A DNA stretch of 64,000 nt from Micromonospora craniellae (GCF_014764405.1 NZ_CP061725.1:4464001-4528000), one strand, 5' to 3'. Shown: positions 1 to 11,005, numbered from the stretch's first letter. Program-made: numbers and translations. Notes: generated by a model not told the origin, from the letters alone.

Positions 1-165
1 CTGGTACTTCTCGCAGATCATTTTCACCGACTCGGCCTCGATCCGAGCCTGTGCGGGGTCGTAGACACCGCAGGGCAGGTCGCAGTGCGCGCTCGCGGTC
101 ACCCGGGCGCAAGGAGGCGTGGAAGTCGCATCGGGATCTTCCATGGGAAGTTTGCGATGATCCAT
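1..165 (-). CDS. sodN: Nickel superoxide dismutase, N-terminal part (runs off left edge), leader apparently frameshifted
   Basis: Ni-SOD dismutates superoxide in the cytoplasm after a leader is removed to expose His1. The frame entering the edge reads HCDLPCGVYDPAQ from base 87 down, the nickel hook with ligands His1, Cys2 and Cys6, followed by the typical ARIEAESVK helix. The leader is odd. A family-like start (MRLPRLLAP) begins at ATG 131 with GGAAGA upstream, but reads GTGA-out to a stop at 99. One extra base in the CCCGGG run at 102-107 would join it to VTASA-HCDLPCG. As written, the hook frame can start only at ATG 165 (AGGAG ten bases upstream) or ATG 144, giving an atypical 26- or 19-residue leader. 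Divergent from sodX, whose product should cut this leader. Identity is certain; the start and the state of the leader are not. Confidence 0.88.
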   Translation of the reverse strand, partial: MDHRKLPMEDPDATSTPPCARVTASAHCDLPCGVYDPAQARIEAESVKMICEKYQ

Positions 166-215
166 GACGACATTACTCCTGGACGTGGCCCCGAGGCCGC
201 AGGAGGTGAAACCCC

Positions 216-674
216 ATGCCAGTGACCCGCCTCCGGCGACCGCTGTCGGCCGTACTCGTGACCGGTCCGTCCATGGCACCGACCCTGCGGCACGGCGACG
301 CCGTGCTGGTCCGGCCGGGCGGCCGCGCCACCCGACCCGGGGACGTGGTGGTCGCGGTCTTCCGCAGCCGCCCCGATCTGCTCGTGGTCAAACGTGCGGT
401 CCGCCCCACCGACGGCGGCTGGTGGCTGTACGGTGACAACGAGTTGGTCACCGACGACTCCCGGGCGTACGGGGTGGCTGACGTCCTCGGTCGGGTGGTG
501 CTCCGCTACTGGCCCCGTCCCGGCCGGCTGCCGCCGCCGCAGCCGTTATGGCCCTGCTCGCCTCCGGCGCTCCGCGGCGTGACTATGCTCGGAAAGTGCC
601 TGGGTGACCCCCGCACTTCGTGCCGCCGCTCGCTTGCCTCACCGTGCGCCCCGACCGGCCGGCCCAGCTGCTGA
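216..674 (+). CDS. sodX: S26-family signal peptidase, Ni-SOD maturation protease
   Basis: Serine/lysine-dyad peptidase of the signal peptidase I family, expected to remove the SodN leader. Seen: nucleophile box TGPSMAPTL with Ser19, general-base box VVKRAV with Lys59, and the GDN...DSR box near residues 73-82. There is no obvious membrane segment, as expected for a cytoplasmic SodN processor. AGGAGGTG lies 8 bases before the ATG. The recognisable peptidase ends near residue 105 (LRYWPRP). The last 45 or so residues are Pro/Arg/Cys-rich, run into the leader of the malic enzyme gene, and look unlike the family, so the true 3' end may have been altered. Assignment to SodN rests mainly on the divergent position next to sodN. 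Confidence 0.85.
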   Translation: MPVTRLRRPLSAVLVTGPSMAPTLRHGDAVLVRPGGRATRPGDVVVAVFRSRPDLLVVKRAVRPTDGGWWLYGDNELVTDDSRAYGVADVLGRVVLRYWPRPGRLPPPQPLWPCSPPALRGVTMLGKCLGDPRTSCRRSLASPCAPTGRPSC

Positions 675-692
675 AACGACACTGGAGTCACC

Positions 693-1871
<1,179 letters not shown>

Positions 1872-1882
1872 CGGCCCTGACG

Positions 1883-1937
1883 TGTAAGGAAGGGTCCCCT
1901 CCTAACGCCTCGTGTTGAGGAAGGGACCCTTCTTAAC
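1883..1937 (+). repeat. Dispersed 55-bp palindrome, copy 1
   Basis: Imperfect inverted repeat beginning TGTAAGGAAGGGTCCCC and ending GGGACCCTTCTTAAC, with the asymmetric central segment TAACGCCTCGTG that fixes its orientation. One of six copies (others near 2443, 40850, 51177, 56838 and 60430). It lies just past the malic enzyme stop. This is the most diverged stem of the six. Confidence 0.9.
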
Positions 1938-1965
1938 GGCCGCTCAGCTTGTTACGGTGCGGATC

Positions 1966-2434
1966 ATGCGTGCCGCCTTCGCCTCCCGTTTCGACGACGC
2001 CGATCCGCTCGCCGCGCTCACCGTGGGTGAGCAGCCCGAGCCGAGCCTGTCCGACGACGACTGGGTGACCCTGCGCGTCACGGCCAGCCCGGCTGCCCGA
2101 GCGGGTCGACGTGGTGATCGAGACGGTCGGTGCGGCCACCTTTGGCCATTCCCTGAAGTCGGCCGCGCCGGGCGCGCGGATCGTGGTCTCCGGGGCGACC
2201 GCCGGCCACGAACCCGCGGTCAACCTGCGCCGGGTCTTCGCGATGCAGCTGGAGATCCTGGGCACCTCGATGGGTACGCCGGCCGACCTGGCCGACCTGC
2301 TGGCGTTCTGCGCCGAGCGGGAGGCACACCCGGTGGTGGACAGTGTGGTGCCGTTCAGCCGGGTCGAGGAGGCGTTCGCCCGCCTGCACTCCGGCGAGGC
2401 CTTCGGCAAGGTCGTCATCGACCACACGAGCTGA
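1966..2434 (+). pseudogene. Zinc-type alcohol dehydrogenase/quinone reductase remnant with a large internal deletion
   Basis: Two ends of a medium-chain dehydrogenase with the middle missing. From ATG 1966 about 40 residues (MRAAFASRFDDADPL to VTLRVTAS) match the usual N-terminus. From about base 2090, in a different frame, another ~112 residues (PERVDVVIETVGAATF to FGKVVIDHTS) are the end of the nucleotide-binding domain and the C-terminal tail. The family is about 320-340 residues, so roughly 165 residues (about 500 bp, including the catalytic domain core and GxGxxG turn) are absent and the join shifts frame by one. No complete enzyme can be made. The remnant is bracketed by copies 1 and 2 of the dispersed palindrome in opposite orientation. 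Confidence 0.82.
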
Positions 2435-2442
2435 CGCACGCG

Positions 2443-2497
2443 GTTAGGAAGGGTCCCCTGCTATACACGAGGCGTTAGCAGGGGACCCTTCCTTACA
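2443..2497 (-). repeat. Dispersed 55-bp palindrome, copy 2
   Basis: Read on the minus strand it is nearly the consensus: TGTAAGGAAGGGTCCCC, loop TAACGCCTCGTGTATAG, then GGGGACCCTTCCTAAC. The stem is long and close to perfect. It sits between the convergent dehydrogenase remnant and the lipoprotein hydrolase, where a hairpin could end transcripts from both sides. No run of T follows the stem on either strand. Confidence 0.92.
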
Positions 2498-2510
2498 CCA
2501 AACCCGAGCG

Positions 2511-3497
2511 TTAGAGGTTGTTGTCGAGGGTGGCGACGTCGTCGCGGGCGGCGGCGGTGGGGATGCGGCTCTTGGCCTCGGCGTCGCCGTACAGCGTCCA
2601 GCGGAGGAACTCGGCGGTGGTGTTCGCCACCACTCCCAGCGACGTACCGTTGCGCAGCAGGGCCCGGCCGTGGTCGCCGTCGGTCAGGCTGAGCATCGCC
2701 TTCGGCCAGGGCACCTGGTCGTAGACCGCCTTGCCGGCGGTGTACTGCACCACCTCGTCGGCCTCGCCGTGCACGAACAGTTGCGGCGCGGCGGCACCGG
2801 CGAACGCGGTGCCCACGCCGAGCGCGGTGCCGGCGAAGACGATGCCGGCGGCCAGTCGCTCGTCCCGGCCGGCGGTGAACAGCCCGATGGTGGTGACCCC
2901 GCCCGCCGAGTGACCGGCGGCGGCCACCCGGTCGGCGGCCAGCCGGCCCCGCAGCACGTCGTCGTCACGGGTGTCGAGCGCGAGCACCTCGGTCAGCGCG
3001 TACGACACGTCGGCGGGCTGGTTGAGCACGTCGAGCACGTTGTTGTCGTTACCGGCCTTCGAGGTGTTCGGGAAGGTCGGGGCGGCCACCACGAAACCGG
3101 CGGCCGCCCACCGGGTCAGCAGCGCCTGGTAGTCGGCGGGCCGGCCGCCGAGGCCGTGGCTGAACATGACCACCGGGAACCTTCCCTCGGCGGCGTCCGC
3201 CGACGACTGCGGCTTCCCGCCGGCCCGACCGGTCGCCGGGTACCAGACGGTCACCGGCAGCGGCCGGCTGCCGTCGCGGTTGAGCTTGAGCTGCCGTACG
3301 CCGACGGCGAAGGTCTGCTTCGGCGCGCTGCCGGCGGGGATCGCCGGTGCCGACGTGACGTCCGCCGGTGCGGAGGCGGTCGGCGGTGGTGCCGCCGTGC
3401 CGGCCCGTTCGGGCTGATCGCGGTCGGTGGAGCAGCCGACCAGCGTGCCGATGGTCAGCGTGCTGGCGAGTAGGAGGGAGAGGACGCGGCGGGACAT
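2511..3497 (-). CDS. Alpha/beta-hydrolase lipoprotein (PAF-acetylhydrolase/chlorophyllase-like)
   Basis: Exported serine hydrolase of 328 residues. The N-terminus has a basic start, a hydrophobic stretch and the lipobox LVGC at about residues 19-22, followed by a Thr/Pro/Ala-rich spacer to about residue 65; it should be lipid-anchored outside the membrane. The catalytic part has the oxyanion-region HGLGG, the nucleophile elbow AAGHSAGG, and downstream HGEADEVV and GDHGRAL segments that can supply Asp and His. Substrate is unknown; this fold covers lipases, platelet-activating-factor acetylhydrolases and polyester hydrolases. The next gene downstream-coordinate (3596-4486) is a close paralogue in tandem, pointing to a local duplication. 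Confidence 0.88.
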   Translation of the reverse strand: MSRRVLSLLLASTLTIGTLVGCSTDRDQPERAGTAAPPPTASAPADVTSAPAIPAGSAPKQTFAVGVRQLKLNRDGSRPLPVTVWYPATGRAGGKPQSSADAAEGRFPVVMFSHGLGGRPADYQALLTRWAAAGFVVAAPTFPNTSKAGNDNNVLDVLNQPADVSYALTEVLALDTRDDDVLRGRLAADRVAAAGHSAGGVTTIGLFTAGRDERLAAGIVFAGTALGVGTAFAGAAAPQLFVHGEADEVVQYTAGKAVYDQVPWPKAMLSLTDGDHGRALLRNGTSLGVVANTTAEFLRWTLYGDAEAKSRIPTAAARDDVATLDNNL

Positions 3498-3595
3498 GCT
3501 CCGATTCTGCCTCGCCCGACGACCGGCCCGTCGGGCGCTCCACGGCCCGCAGCCAGTCCCTTACCCGGCGTGGCCCGTCTGCCCGCCCGTGCAGG

Positions 3596-4486
3596 TCAGG
3601 CGGGCGGACGGGTCTCGAAACTGGTGACACCGGCCAACAGTGCCCGCCCGGGCAGCCGCCGCCCGGCCTCCTGGTCGCCGTAGAGCGTCCAGCGCAGGAA
3701 GTCGGTGGTGGTGCCGAGCACCTGGGCGAAACCGGGCCGGCCGGGGACGAGGTATTCGCCGTGGCCCTGACCGAGCAGGCTGAGGAAGGAGGCCGGCCCG
3801 GGGGTGCGGCCGTACGCGGCCCGGCCCACGCTCAGCGGCACCACCGCGTCGGCGGTGCCGTGCACGAAGAGGATCGGCGTGCTCGGTCCGGCGAAGCTGC
3901 CCGCCATCCCGCCGCCGGCGATCACGATGCCGGCCCGCAGCCTGGCCGGATGCCCGGCGGTGAACATGCCGGCGGTGGTGAAGCCGCCCGCCGAGTGCCC
4001 GGCCGCCGCCATCCGCTGCACGTCGAGATGACCGGCGAGCGGGTCGCCGGAGCGCCCGTCGAGCCGGACCAGGTGCCGGATCACCCGCCACCCGTCCGCC
4101 GGCTGGTGGCGGACGTCGGCCCGGGAGAACCGTGCCGCGCCGCGCCGGGTGTGCGGGTACGTCGGCGCGGCCACCACGAAACCGGCCGCGGCCCAGCGGG
4201 CGGTCAGCCCGGAGTGCAACTCGGGCAGGCTGGCCAGACCGTGGCTGTAGATCACCACCGGGAACCGTCCCTCGGCCACCCGGCTGCCCTGGGTCGGATA
4301 CCAGAGCGTGACCGGCAGTGGACGTTCCGATGCCGGGTCGACGGTGAGGGTGCGCACACCCACCGCGTACGGCACCTCCGGCGCCAACCTCGCGCCGAGT
4401 GCCTGTCCGTCGCTCGTCGCGCAGCCGGCCGACAGCGCCATCAGCAGCGCCGACACCAGTGCGGTGAACCCCCGTGCGATCCCCAC
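3596..4486 (-). CDS. Alpha/beta-hydrolase lipoprotein, paralogue of the neighbouring gene
   Basis: 296-residue exported hydrolase, same architecture as the gene at 2511-3497 and co-directional with it (about 100 bp apart). Seen: hydrophobic signal and lipobox LSAGC near residue 22, YSHGLASLPE, nucleophile elbow AAGHSAGG, then HGTADAVVP and GQGHGEYLVP for the acid and His. The serine-rich spacer of its partner is missing. The start is a GTG at 4486 with no strong ribosome-binding site; an internal start is possible but would shorten the signal peptide. Substrate is unknown. Confidence 0.85.
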   Translation of the reverse strand: MGIARGFTALVSALLMALSAGCATSDGQALGARLAPEVPYAVGVRTLTVDPASERPLPVTLWYPTQGSRVAEGRFPVVIYSHGLASLPELHSGLTARWAAAGFVVAAPTYPHTRRGAARFSRADVRHQPADGWRVIRHLVRLDGRSGDPLAGHLDVQRMAAAGHSAGGFTTAGMFTAGHPARLRAGIVIAGGGMAGSFAGPSTPILFVHGTADAVVPLSVGRAAYGRTPGPASFLSLLGQGHGEYLVPGRPGFAQVLGTTTDFLRWTLYGDQEAGRRLPGRALLAGVTSFETRPPA

Positions 4487-4604
4487 GACATCACGGTAGG
4501 ACCCCGGATCACCCGTCCGGGTCCGGTTGACCGGTGCCGCACGCCATCCGTTCGGACGGCGTGCGCGGGCCGTTCGACTGGACCGCTTTCGCTAAGGTCA
4601 CGGC

Positions 4605-4772
4605 ATGACTGAGAACTACACCGATCCGAGCGGCAACACCGAGGCCTTCCGCGCCTTCGCCGGCACCCCCGATGCTCCGGCGGAGGCGGCCTCGCGCAAT
4701 GGTCTGATCATCGGTGCCGCCGTGGTGGCCGTGGTGCTGGTCGCCCTCGCGAGCTGGCTCGCCTTCGCCTGA
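4605..4772 (+). CDS. Small single-pass membrane protein (55 residues)
   Basis: A short gene from ATG 4605 to TGA 4772. The first ~32 residues are polar and acidic (MTENYTDPSGNTEAF...), followed by one membrane segment, GLIIGAAVVAVVLVALASWLAF, ending at the C-terminus. The TM-at-the-end layout suggests a tail-anchored or small regulatory membrane protein. I do not recognise the family. It is convergent with ackA, whose stop lies 34 bp further on. Codon third positions are GC-rich as in the neighbouring real genes, which supports it being coding. Confidence 0.6.
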   Translation: MTENYTDPSGNTEAFRAFAGTPDAPAEAASRNGLIIGAAVVAVVLVALASWLAFA

Positions 4773-4805
4773 TCGGTGGCACCAGTGGCCTGACCGGTCG
4801 TTGGA

Positions 4806-5923
<1,118 letters not shown>

Positions 5924-5927
<4 letters not shown>

Positions 5928-8014
5928 ACGGCACCTCCGGGCGGGGGAGCGTCGGTGAGGGCGGCGGCCTGGATGGCGGTGATCGCCACGGTGTTGACGA
6001 TGTCCGGCACGGTGGCCCCTCGGGAGAGATCGTTGACCGGCCGGCGCAGGCCCTGCATCACCGGCCCGACGGCCACCGCCCCGGCGGAGCGTTGCACCGC
6101 CTTGTACGTGTTGTTGCCGGTGTTCAGGTCCGGGAAGATGAAGACCGTCGCCCGGCCGGCGACCGTGCTGCCGGGCAGCTTCGTCGCCGCCACCGCCGGG
6201 TCGATCGCCGCGTCGTACTGGATCGGACCCTCCACGGCCAGGTCGGGCCGACGCTCACGGACCAGCGCGGTGGCCGCCGCCACCTTCTCCACGTCGGCAC
6301 CGGCGCCGGAGCTGCCGGTCGAGTACGACAGCATCGCCACCCGGGGCTCGATGCCGAACCGGGCCGCGGTGTCGGCCGAGGAGATCGCGATGTCGGCGAG
6401 CTGGGCGGCGTCCGGGTCGCGGTTGACCGCGCAGTCGCCGTACACCAGTACCCGGTCGGCGAGCAGCATGAAGAAGACGCTGGAGGCGACGGAGACCTCC
6501 GGCAGGTTCTTGACGATCTCGAAGGCGGGGCGGATGGTGGCGGCGGTGGTGTGGGTGGCGCCGGAGACCATGCCGTCGGCGTGACCGGCCCACACCATCA
6601 TGGTGCCGAAGTAGTTCGGCTGGGCCACCACGTCGTACGCCAGCTCGACGGTGACGCCCCGGTGGGCGCGCAGCTTCGCGTACCCCTCGGCGAACTCGTC
6701 GCGCCACTCGCTGGTCGCCGGGTCGACCACCGTCGCTCCGGTGATGTCGACGCCCAGTTCACGGGTCCGTCGGGCGATGTCGTCGGGGCGACCGAGCAGG
6801 GTCAGGTCGGCCACTCCCCGATGCAGCAGGATCTCCGTGGCCCGCAGGATCCGTTCCTCGGTGCCCTCGGGCAGCACCAGGTGGCGGCGCTGGGCGCGGG
6901 CCCGGTCGATCAGGTCGTACTCGAACATCAGCGGGGTGACCCGCTCCGAGCGGGTGACCGCGAGTCGGCGGGCCAGCTCGTCGGTGTCCACGTTGGCCTC
7001 GAAGGCACCGAGGGCGGCCTCCACCTTGCGGGCGTTGGCCGCGCTGGGCCGTCCCTCGATCCGGCTGGACGCGGCGACCGTGTCGTAGCTGTCGCTGGTG
7101 ACACTGAGCACCGCCAGGCCGGTGTTCAGCCCGTCGAAGAGTCGCAGGGCGCGCGGGTCGGGCTGTTCGCCGAGGGTGAGCACCAGCCCGGAGATCGAGA
7201 CCTGGCCGGAGACGTGCGCGGCGCCGGCCGCGACCAGCAGGTCGTCCCGGTCGCCCGGGGTGATCACCAGGCAGCCGTCGGTCAGGTGTTCCACGAGCGT
7301 CGGTACGTGCGCCGCGCCGACCACGTAGTCGAGCACGTCGCGGCCGAGCGCCGCCTCGTCGCCGGTGAGCAGTGTCGCGCCGAGTGCGGCGGCCACCTCG
7401 GCCACGGTCGGCGCCGACACGGTCGGCACCTCCGGGATGGCGTACGCCGGTACCGGCAGGTCGGGCAGGTCCATCGGTGCGGGCACCCGGTTGGCGACGA
7501 CCGCGAGCACCGTCGCGCCGAGGTCCACCAGATCGTGGTACGCGCCCCGGGCCGCCGCCGCGATCGCCGCCGGCGACTGGCCCTGCCCGTCCACGACCGG
7601 CACCACCACGCTGCCGAACTCGGTCGCCAGCCGGGCGTTGAAGGCCAGTTCCCGTGGGGTGGTGCCGTCGCCGGAGTCGGCGAAGTCGCTACCCACCACC
7701 ACGACGGCCGGACACTGCCGCTCGACCGCTCGGTAGCGCTGCACCACCCTGGAGATCAGTTCTTCCCGCCGGCCGTCTGATACCAGCGCCGTGGCCTCGG
7801 CATATGTGGCTCCGGCCAGGTCGGACGGGTTAACCTGCACGCGATAGCGCTCGCTGAGCAGGGCGAGGATGTGGTCGGGCCCGGTCGACGGCACCAGCGG
7901 CCGGAACACGCCGATCCGTTCGACCTGCCGGGAGAGCAGTTCGGCGAGACCCAACGCGATGGTCGACTTCCCGCCGCCGGATCCCACGCTGGTGAGGTAG
8001 ACGCTGCGAACCAT
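5924..8014 (-). CDS. pta: Phosphate acetyltransferase, long form
   Basis: Converts acetyl-CoA and phosphate to acetyl phosphate and CoA. The start ATG at 8014 was chosen because the protein then begins MVRSVYLTSVGSGGGKST, an N-terminal P-loop-like AAA_26 domain at residues 11-18; a longer reading upstream has no family features. A DRTGG-type regulatory region follows (about 215-330), then the catalytic PTA domain from about residue 380 (RRHLVLPEGTEERILRA, SGATHTTA, LSYSTGSSG, GPIQYDAA, FPDLNTGN). The 696-residue length fits the three-domain class. First gene of the pta-ackA operon; the divergent gene starts 130 bp away. Confidence 0.96.
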
Positions 8015-8040
8015 GCGGCCAAACCTACTCGGTCCGCGTA

Positions 8041-8132
8041 GTTGTCCTTCGACAACCATCTCGGGGTGGTACCGCCCGTTTTCGCATGTCAGATGGGACA
8101 CTTGGGCGAGAAAGTGAAAGGTCTTCACCTTT
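8041..8132. promoter_or_regulatory. Two short palindromes in the pta divergent promoter region
   Basis: The 130-bp gap between pta and the divergent gene contains GTTGTC-CTTC-GACAAC (8041-8056) and AAAGGT-CTTC-ACCTTT (8117-8132). Both are 6-bp inverted repeats around the same CTTC spacer. They could be regulator sites or short hairpins in the two leaders; the regulator is unknown and the stems are short. Confidence 0.3.
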
Positions 8133-8144
8133 AGACTCGCGCAG

Positions 8145-8663
8145 GTGGAGGGACCAACGCAGATCATTCCTGTCGCACCGGAACCATCCCCCGTCTTCGT
8201 CGATCCGAGTGGCCGCCGCCGGCGGTGGCTACGGCGGACCGCGTACGCCCTCGGTCTTGCCGGGGTGGCGTACACCACGATGGTCGGCATCAGCTTCGCC
8301 GGCGGCCCGGTCCGCCCGGAGACGATCATCCCGTTCGTCGAGCCCGCCGAGACCTGGGAGGCGCCGCCCGTCTCCCCGGCGGCCTCGCCCAGCCCGTCAC
8401 CCTCGCCGACGCCGTCGCCCACCCAGGTCACGCCGCAGCGCCAGGTGCCCCTTCCCTCCGCGCCCCGCACCGGGACGACCTCGACCAGTCCCGCACCGAG
8501 CCCGTCTGAGACGGCGGCGCCGACCAGCGCCAGCCCCAGCGCCTCGCCGATGGTCAGCCCGCCCCGGAGCAGCCCGTCACCCAGCACCCCGCCTCCGAGC
8601 AGCCCGACACCCACGACAACGCCGTCGCCGGAGCCGAACGAGACGACCGAAGAAGACGAGTGA
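8145..8663 (+). CDS. Membrane-anchored Pro/Ser/Thr-rich protein
   Basis: 172 residues from a GTG start. Residues 1-30 are cytoplasmic and end in an Arg cluster (GRRRRWLRR). One membrane segment follows (about 33-53, TAYALGLAGVAYTTMVGISFAG), then a ~115-residue outside tail made almost only of Ser, Pro, Thr and Ala (PSPSPSPTPSPT repeats) with an acidic end EPNETTEEDE. No enzymatic domain is visible. The tail looks like a cell-wall-spanning stalk. The gene ends 15 bp before the deacetylase/glycosyltransferase and is probably co-transcribed with it, so a role at the cell surface in the same process is a reasonable inference. Confidence 0.7.
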   Translation: MEGPTQIIPVAPEPSPVFVDPSGRRRRWLRRTAYALGLAGVAYTTMVGISFAGGPVRPETIIPFVEPAETWEAPPVSPAASPSPSPSPTPSPTQVTPQRQVPLPSAPRTGTTSTSPAPSPSETAAPTSASPSASPMVSPPRSSPSPSTPPPSSPTPTTTPSPEPNETTEEDE

Positions 8664-8678
8664 GGCGACCGCTCCCCG

Positions 8679-10973
8679 ATGAACCACCCGTACCCGCCCG
8701 GCCGACCGGCACACCCGCCCTGCTCCCGTACGCCCGAACGGCCCCGGCAGCACGCCCGGCCCGGTCCGGCCGCCCGCGCCCGACGATTCATCCCCCGTCC
8801 GAGCTGGACGGTCTACGCGATGGTTTTCGTGCTGCTCGGCGGCATCCTCTTCGTCCAGGCGTACGCCAACGGCTCGTTCATCCCGGACTACCGGGCGGAG
8901 AACACCTTCGGCAGCGGCCAGGACGACGTCCCCGACGAGATCCTCGAAGGCGGCCCGATCGTCAACACCACCGCCGACCGGCCGCAGTCGTACCGGCTGC
9001 CGGCGCGAACCATCGCGTTGACCTTCGACGACGGCCCCGACCCGGTCTGGACCCCGGCCGTGCTGGAGGTGCTGGACAAGCACCAGGTCCCGGGCACCTT
9101 CTTCGTCCTCGGCAACCAGGTGGTCCGCAGCCCCGACCTGGTCCGTGAGCTGGCCGAGAAGGGGCACGAACTGGGCGTGCACACCTTCACCCACCCGCAC
9201 CTCACCCAGATCCCCGGGTGGCAGCGGCGGATGGAGTACACCCAGACCCAGCTCGTCATCGCCGGGGCTACCGGCCAGAGGTCCAACCTGCTGCGGTTCC
9301 CGTACTCGTCCCGGGCGGACGCCTTCGTCGACCAGGACTGGCCGCTGCTGCAACAGGCCGGTGAGCTCGGCTACCTCAGCGTGGTCAACGACCTGGACAG
9401 CCGGGACTGGGAGCGGCAGGGCACGGAGGGGATGATCGAGCGGACCATACCGGAGGGCTACTCCGGCGCGGTCACGCTCTGGCACGACTCCGGCGGTGAC
9501 CGCTCGCAGACCGTCGAGGCGCTGGACCGGTACATCCCGATGATGAAGGACCGGGGATACACCTTCACCACGATCAGTGAGGGGTTGAACCGGGCGCTGG
9601 CCGAGGCCGGTGCCACCGGCACCACGGCCGGGCCGACCGAGGCGACGTTCACCGAGCGTTGGCGCGGCCAGATGCTGATCATGGCGGTGCGCGCCGCCGA
9701 CGGCACCTTCGTCCTCTTCGGCGTGCTCTTCGTGCTGGTCGGAACGCTCACCATCGGGCGGACCGTGCTGCTGTTCGTGCTGGCGCGTCGGCACGCCCGT
9801 AAACGACGCCGCCGGGGCTTCGCCTGGGGACCGCCGGTCACCGACCCGGTGTCGGTGATCGTGCCCGCGTACAACGAGAAGGAGGGCATCGCCGAGGCGG
9901 TCCGCTCGCTCGCCACCGGTGACCATCCCGGCGGCATCGAGGTGGTGGTGGTCGACGACGGGTCGACCGACGGCACCGCCGACATCGCCGCCGGGCTCGG
10001 CCTGCCGAACGTACGGGTGGTGCGCAAACCCAACGGCGGGAAGCCGAGCGCGCTGAACACCGGCGTCGCCCTGGCCCGGCACGACCTGATCGTGATGGTC
10101 GACGGGGACACGGTCTTCGAGCCCGACGCGATCCGTCGCCTGGTCCAGCCGTTCGGCGACCCGCAGGTGGGTGCGGTGGCCGGTAATGTCAAGGTGGGCA
10201 ACCGGCGCAGCATGATCGCCAAGTGGCAGCACATCGAGTACGTGATCGGCTTCAACCTCGACCGGCGGCTCTACGAGACGCTGCGGTGCATGCCGACCAT
10301 CCCCGGCGCGATCGGCGCGTTCCGCCGCGAGGCGCTGGAGTACGCCGGTGGGATGACCGACGAGACCCTGGCCGAGGACACCGACGTCACCATGGCTCTG
10401 GGCCGGGCCGGCTGGAAGGTGGTGTACGAGGAGAACGCCCGGGCCTGGACCGAGGCGCCGACCAGCTTCGGGCAGTTGTGGAAGCAGCGCTATCGGTGGA
10501 GCTACGGCACCATGCAGGCGATGTGGAAGCACCGACGCTCGGTGCTCGACAAGGGGGCTTCCGGCCGGTTCAGCCGTCGCTGCCTGGCCTTCCTGACCCT
10601 GTTCGGGGTGCTGCTCCCGCTGACCGCGCCGGTGATCGACCTGCTCGCCATCTACGGCCTGATCTTCCTGAACCGGACCGAGACGGCGCTGGCGTGGAGC
10701 GCCATGCTGGGCTTGCAGTTCTTGACGGCGATCGTGGCGTTCCGCCTCGACAAGGAGAAACTCGGCGTCCTCTGGGTGCTGCCGTTGCAGCAGTTCGTCT
10801 ACCGCCAACTGATGTACCTGGTGCTGCTCCAGTCGGTGGTGACCGCGTTGACCGGCGGGCGGCTGGGCTGGCAGAAGCTTAAGCGCACCGGGCTGGCGCC
10901 GGGCGGCCCGGCGGGTCCGCCACCGCCGGTGCCCGCCCCGGCCGCCGCCACCGCCCGGCGGGTACGCCCCTGA
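8679..10973 (+). CDS. Fused polysaccharide deacetylase and processive family-2 glycosyltransferase
   Basis: 764 residues joining two activities. A membrane segment at about 47-66 precedes a NodB-type deacetylase domain facing outside: TFDDGPDP near 114-121 (metal Asp), HTFTHPH near 168-174, RFPYSS, and LWHDSGGD. A second membrane segment (about 340-365) leads to a cytoplasmic GT2 domain: VIVPAYNE, DDGSTDG, MVDGDT near 473, LAEDTD near 566 and QQYRW-type QRYRW near 603, the set used by processive enzymes such as chitin, hyaluronan and poly-GlcNAc synthases. Two or more C-terminal membrane helices follow. Inferred role: makes, exports and trims an N-acetylhexosamine polymer. The polymer identity is not shown. 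Confidence 0.92.
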   Translation: MNHPYPPGRPAHPPCSRTPERPRQHARPGPAARARRFIPRPSWTVYAMVFVLLGGILFVQAYANGSFIPDYRAENTFGSGQDDVPDEILEGGPIVNTTADRPQSYRLPARTIALTFDDGPDPVWTPAVLEVLDKHQVPGTFFVLGNQVVRSPDLVRELAEKGHELGVHTFTHPHLTQIPGWQRRMEYTQTQLVIAGATGQRSNLLRFPYSSRADAFVDQDWPLLQQAGELGYLSVVNDLDSRDWERQGTEGMIERTIPEGYSGAVTLWHDSGGDRSQTVEALDRYIPMMKDRGYTFTTISEGLNRALAEAGATGTTAGPTEATFTERWRGQMLIMAVRAADGTFVLFGVLFVLVGTLTIGRTVLLFVLARRHARKRRRRGFAWGPPVTDPVSVIVPAYNEKEGIAEAVRSLATGDHPGGIEVVVVDDGSTDGTADIAAGLGLPNVRVVRKPNGGKPSALNTGVALARHDLIVMVDGDTVFEPDAIRRLVQPFGDPQVGAVAGNVKVGNRRSMIAKWQHIEYVIGFNLDRRLYETLRCMPTIPGAIGAFRREALEYAGGMTDETLAEDTDVTMALGRAGWKVVYEENARAWTEAPTSFGQLWKQRYRWSYGTMQAMWKHRRSVLDKGASGRFSRRCLAFLTLFGVLLPLTAPVIDLLAIYGLIFLNRTETALAWSAMLGLQFLTAIVAFRLDKEKLGVLWVLPLQQFVYRQLMYLVLLQSVVTALTGGRLGWQKLKRTGLAPGGPAGPPPPVPAPAAATARRVRP

Positions 10974-11005
10974 CCTGCGGCCCGTCGGGATGCGGCGGGT
11001 GCTCG

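Noticed and set aside
6092..7780. Plus-strand open frame opposite pta
   Set aside because: Shadow of a well-defined phosphate acetyltransferase; His/Arg/Gly-rich translation without domains.
8015..8791. Upstream extension of the pta reading frame
   Set aside because: The added ~260 residues cross a divergent gene and promoter region and lack similarity to Pta; ATG 8014 gives the known N-terminus.
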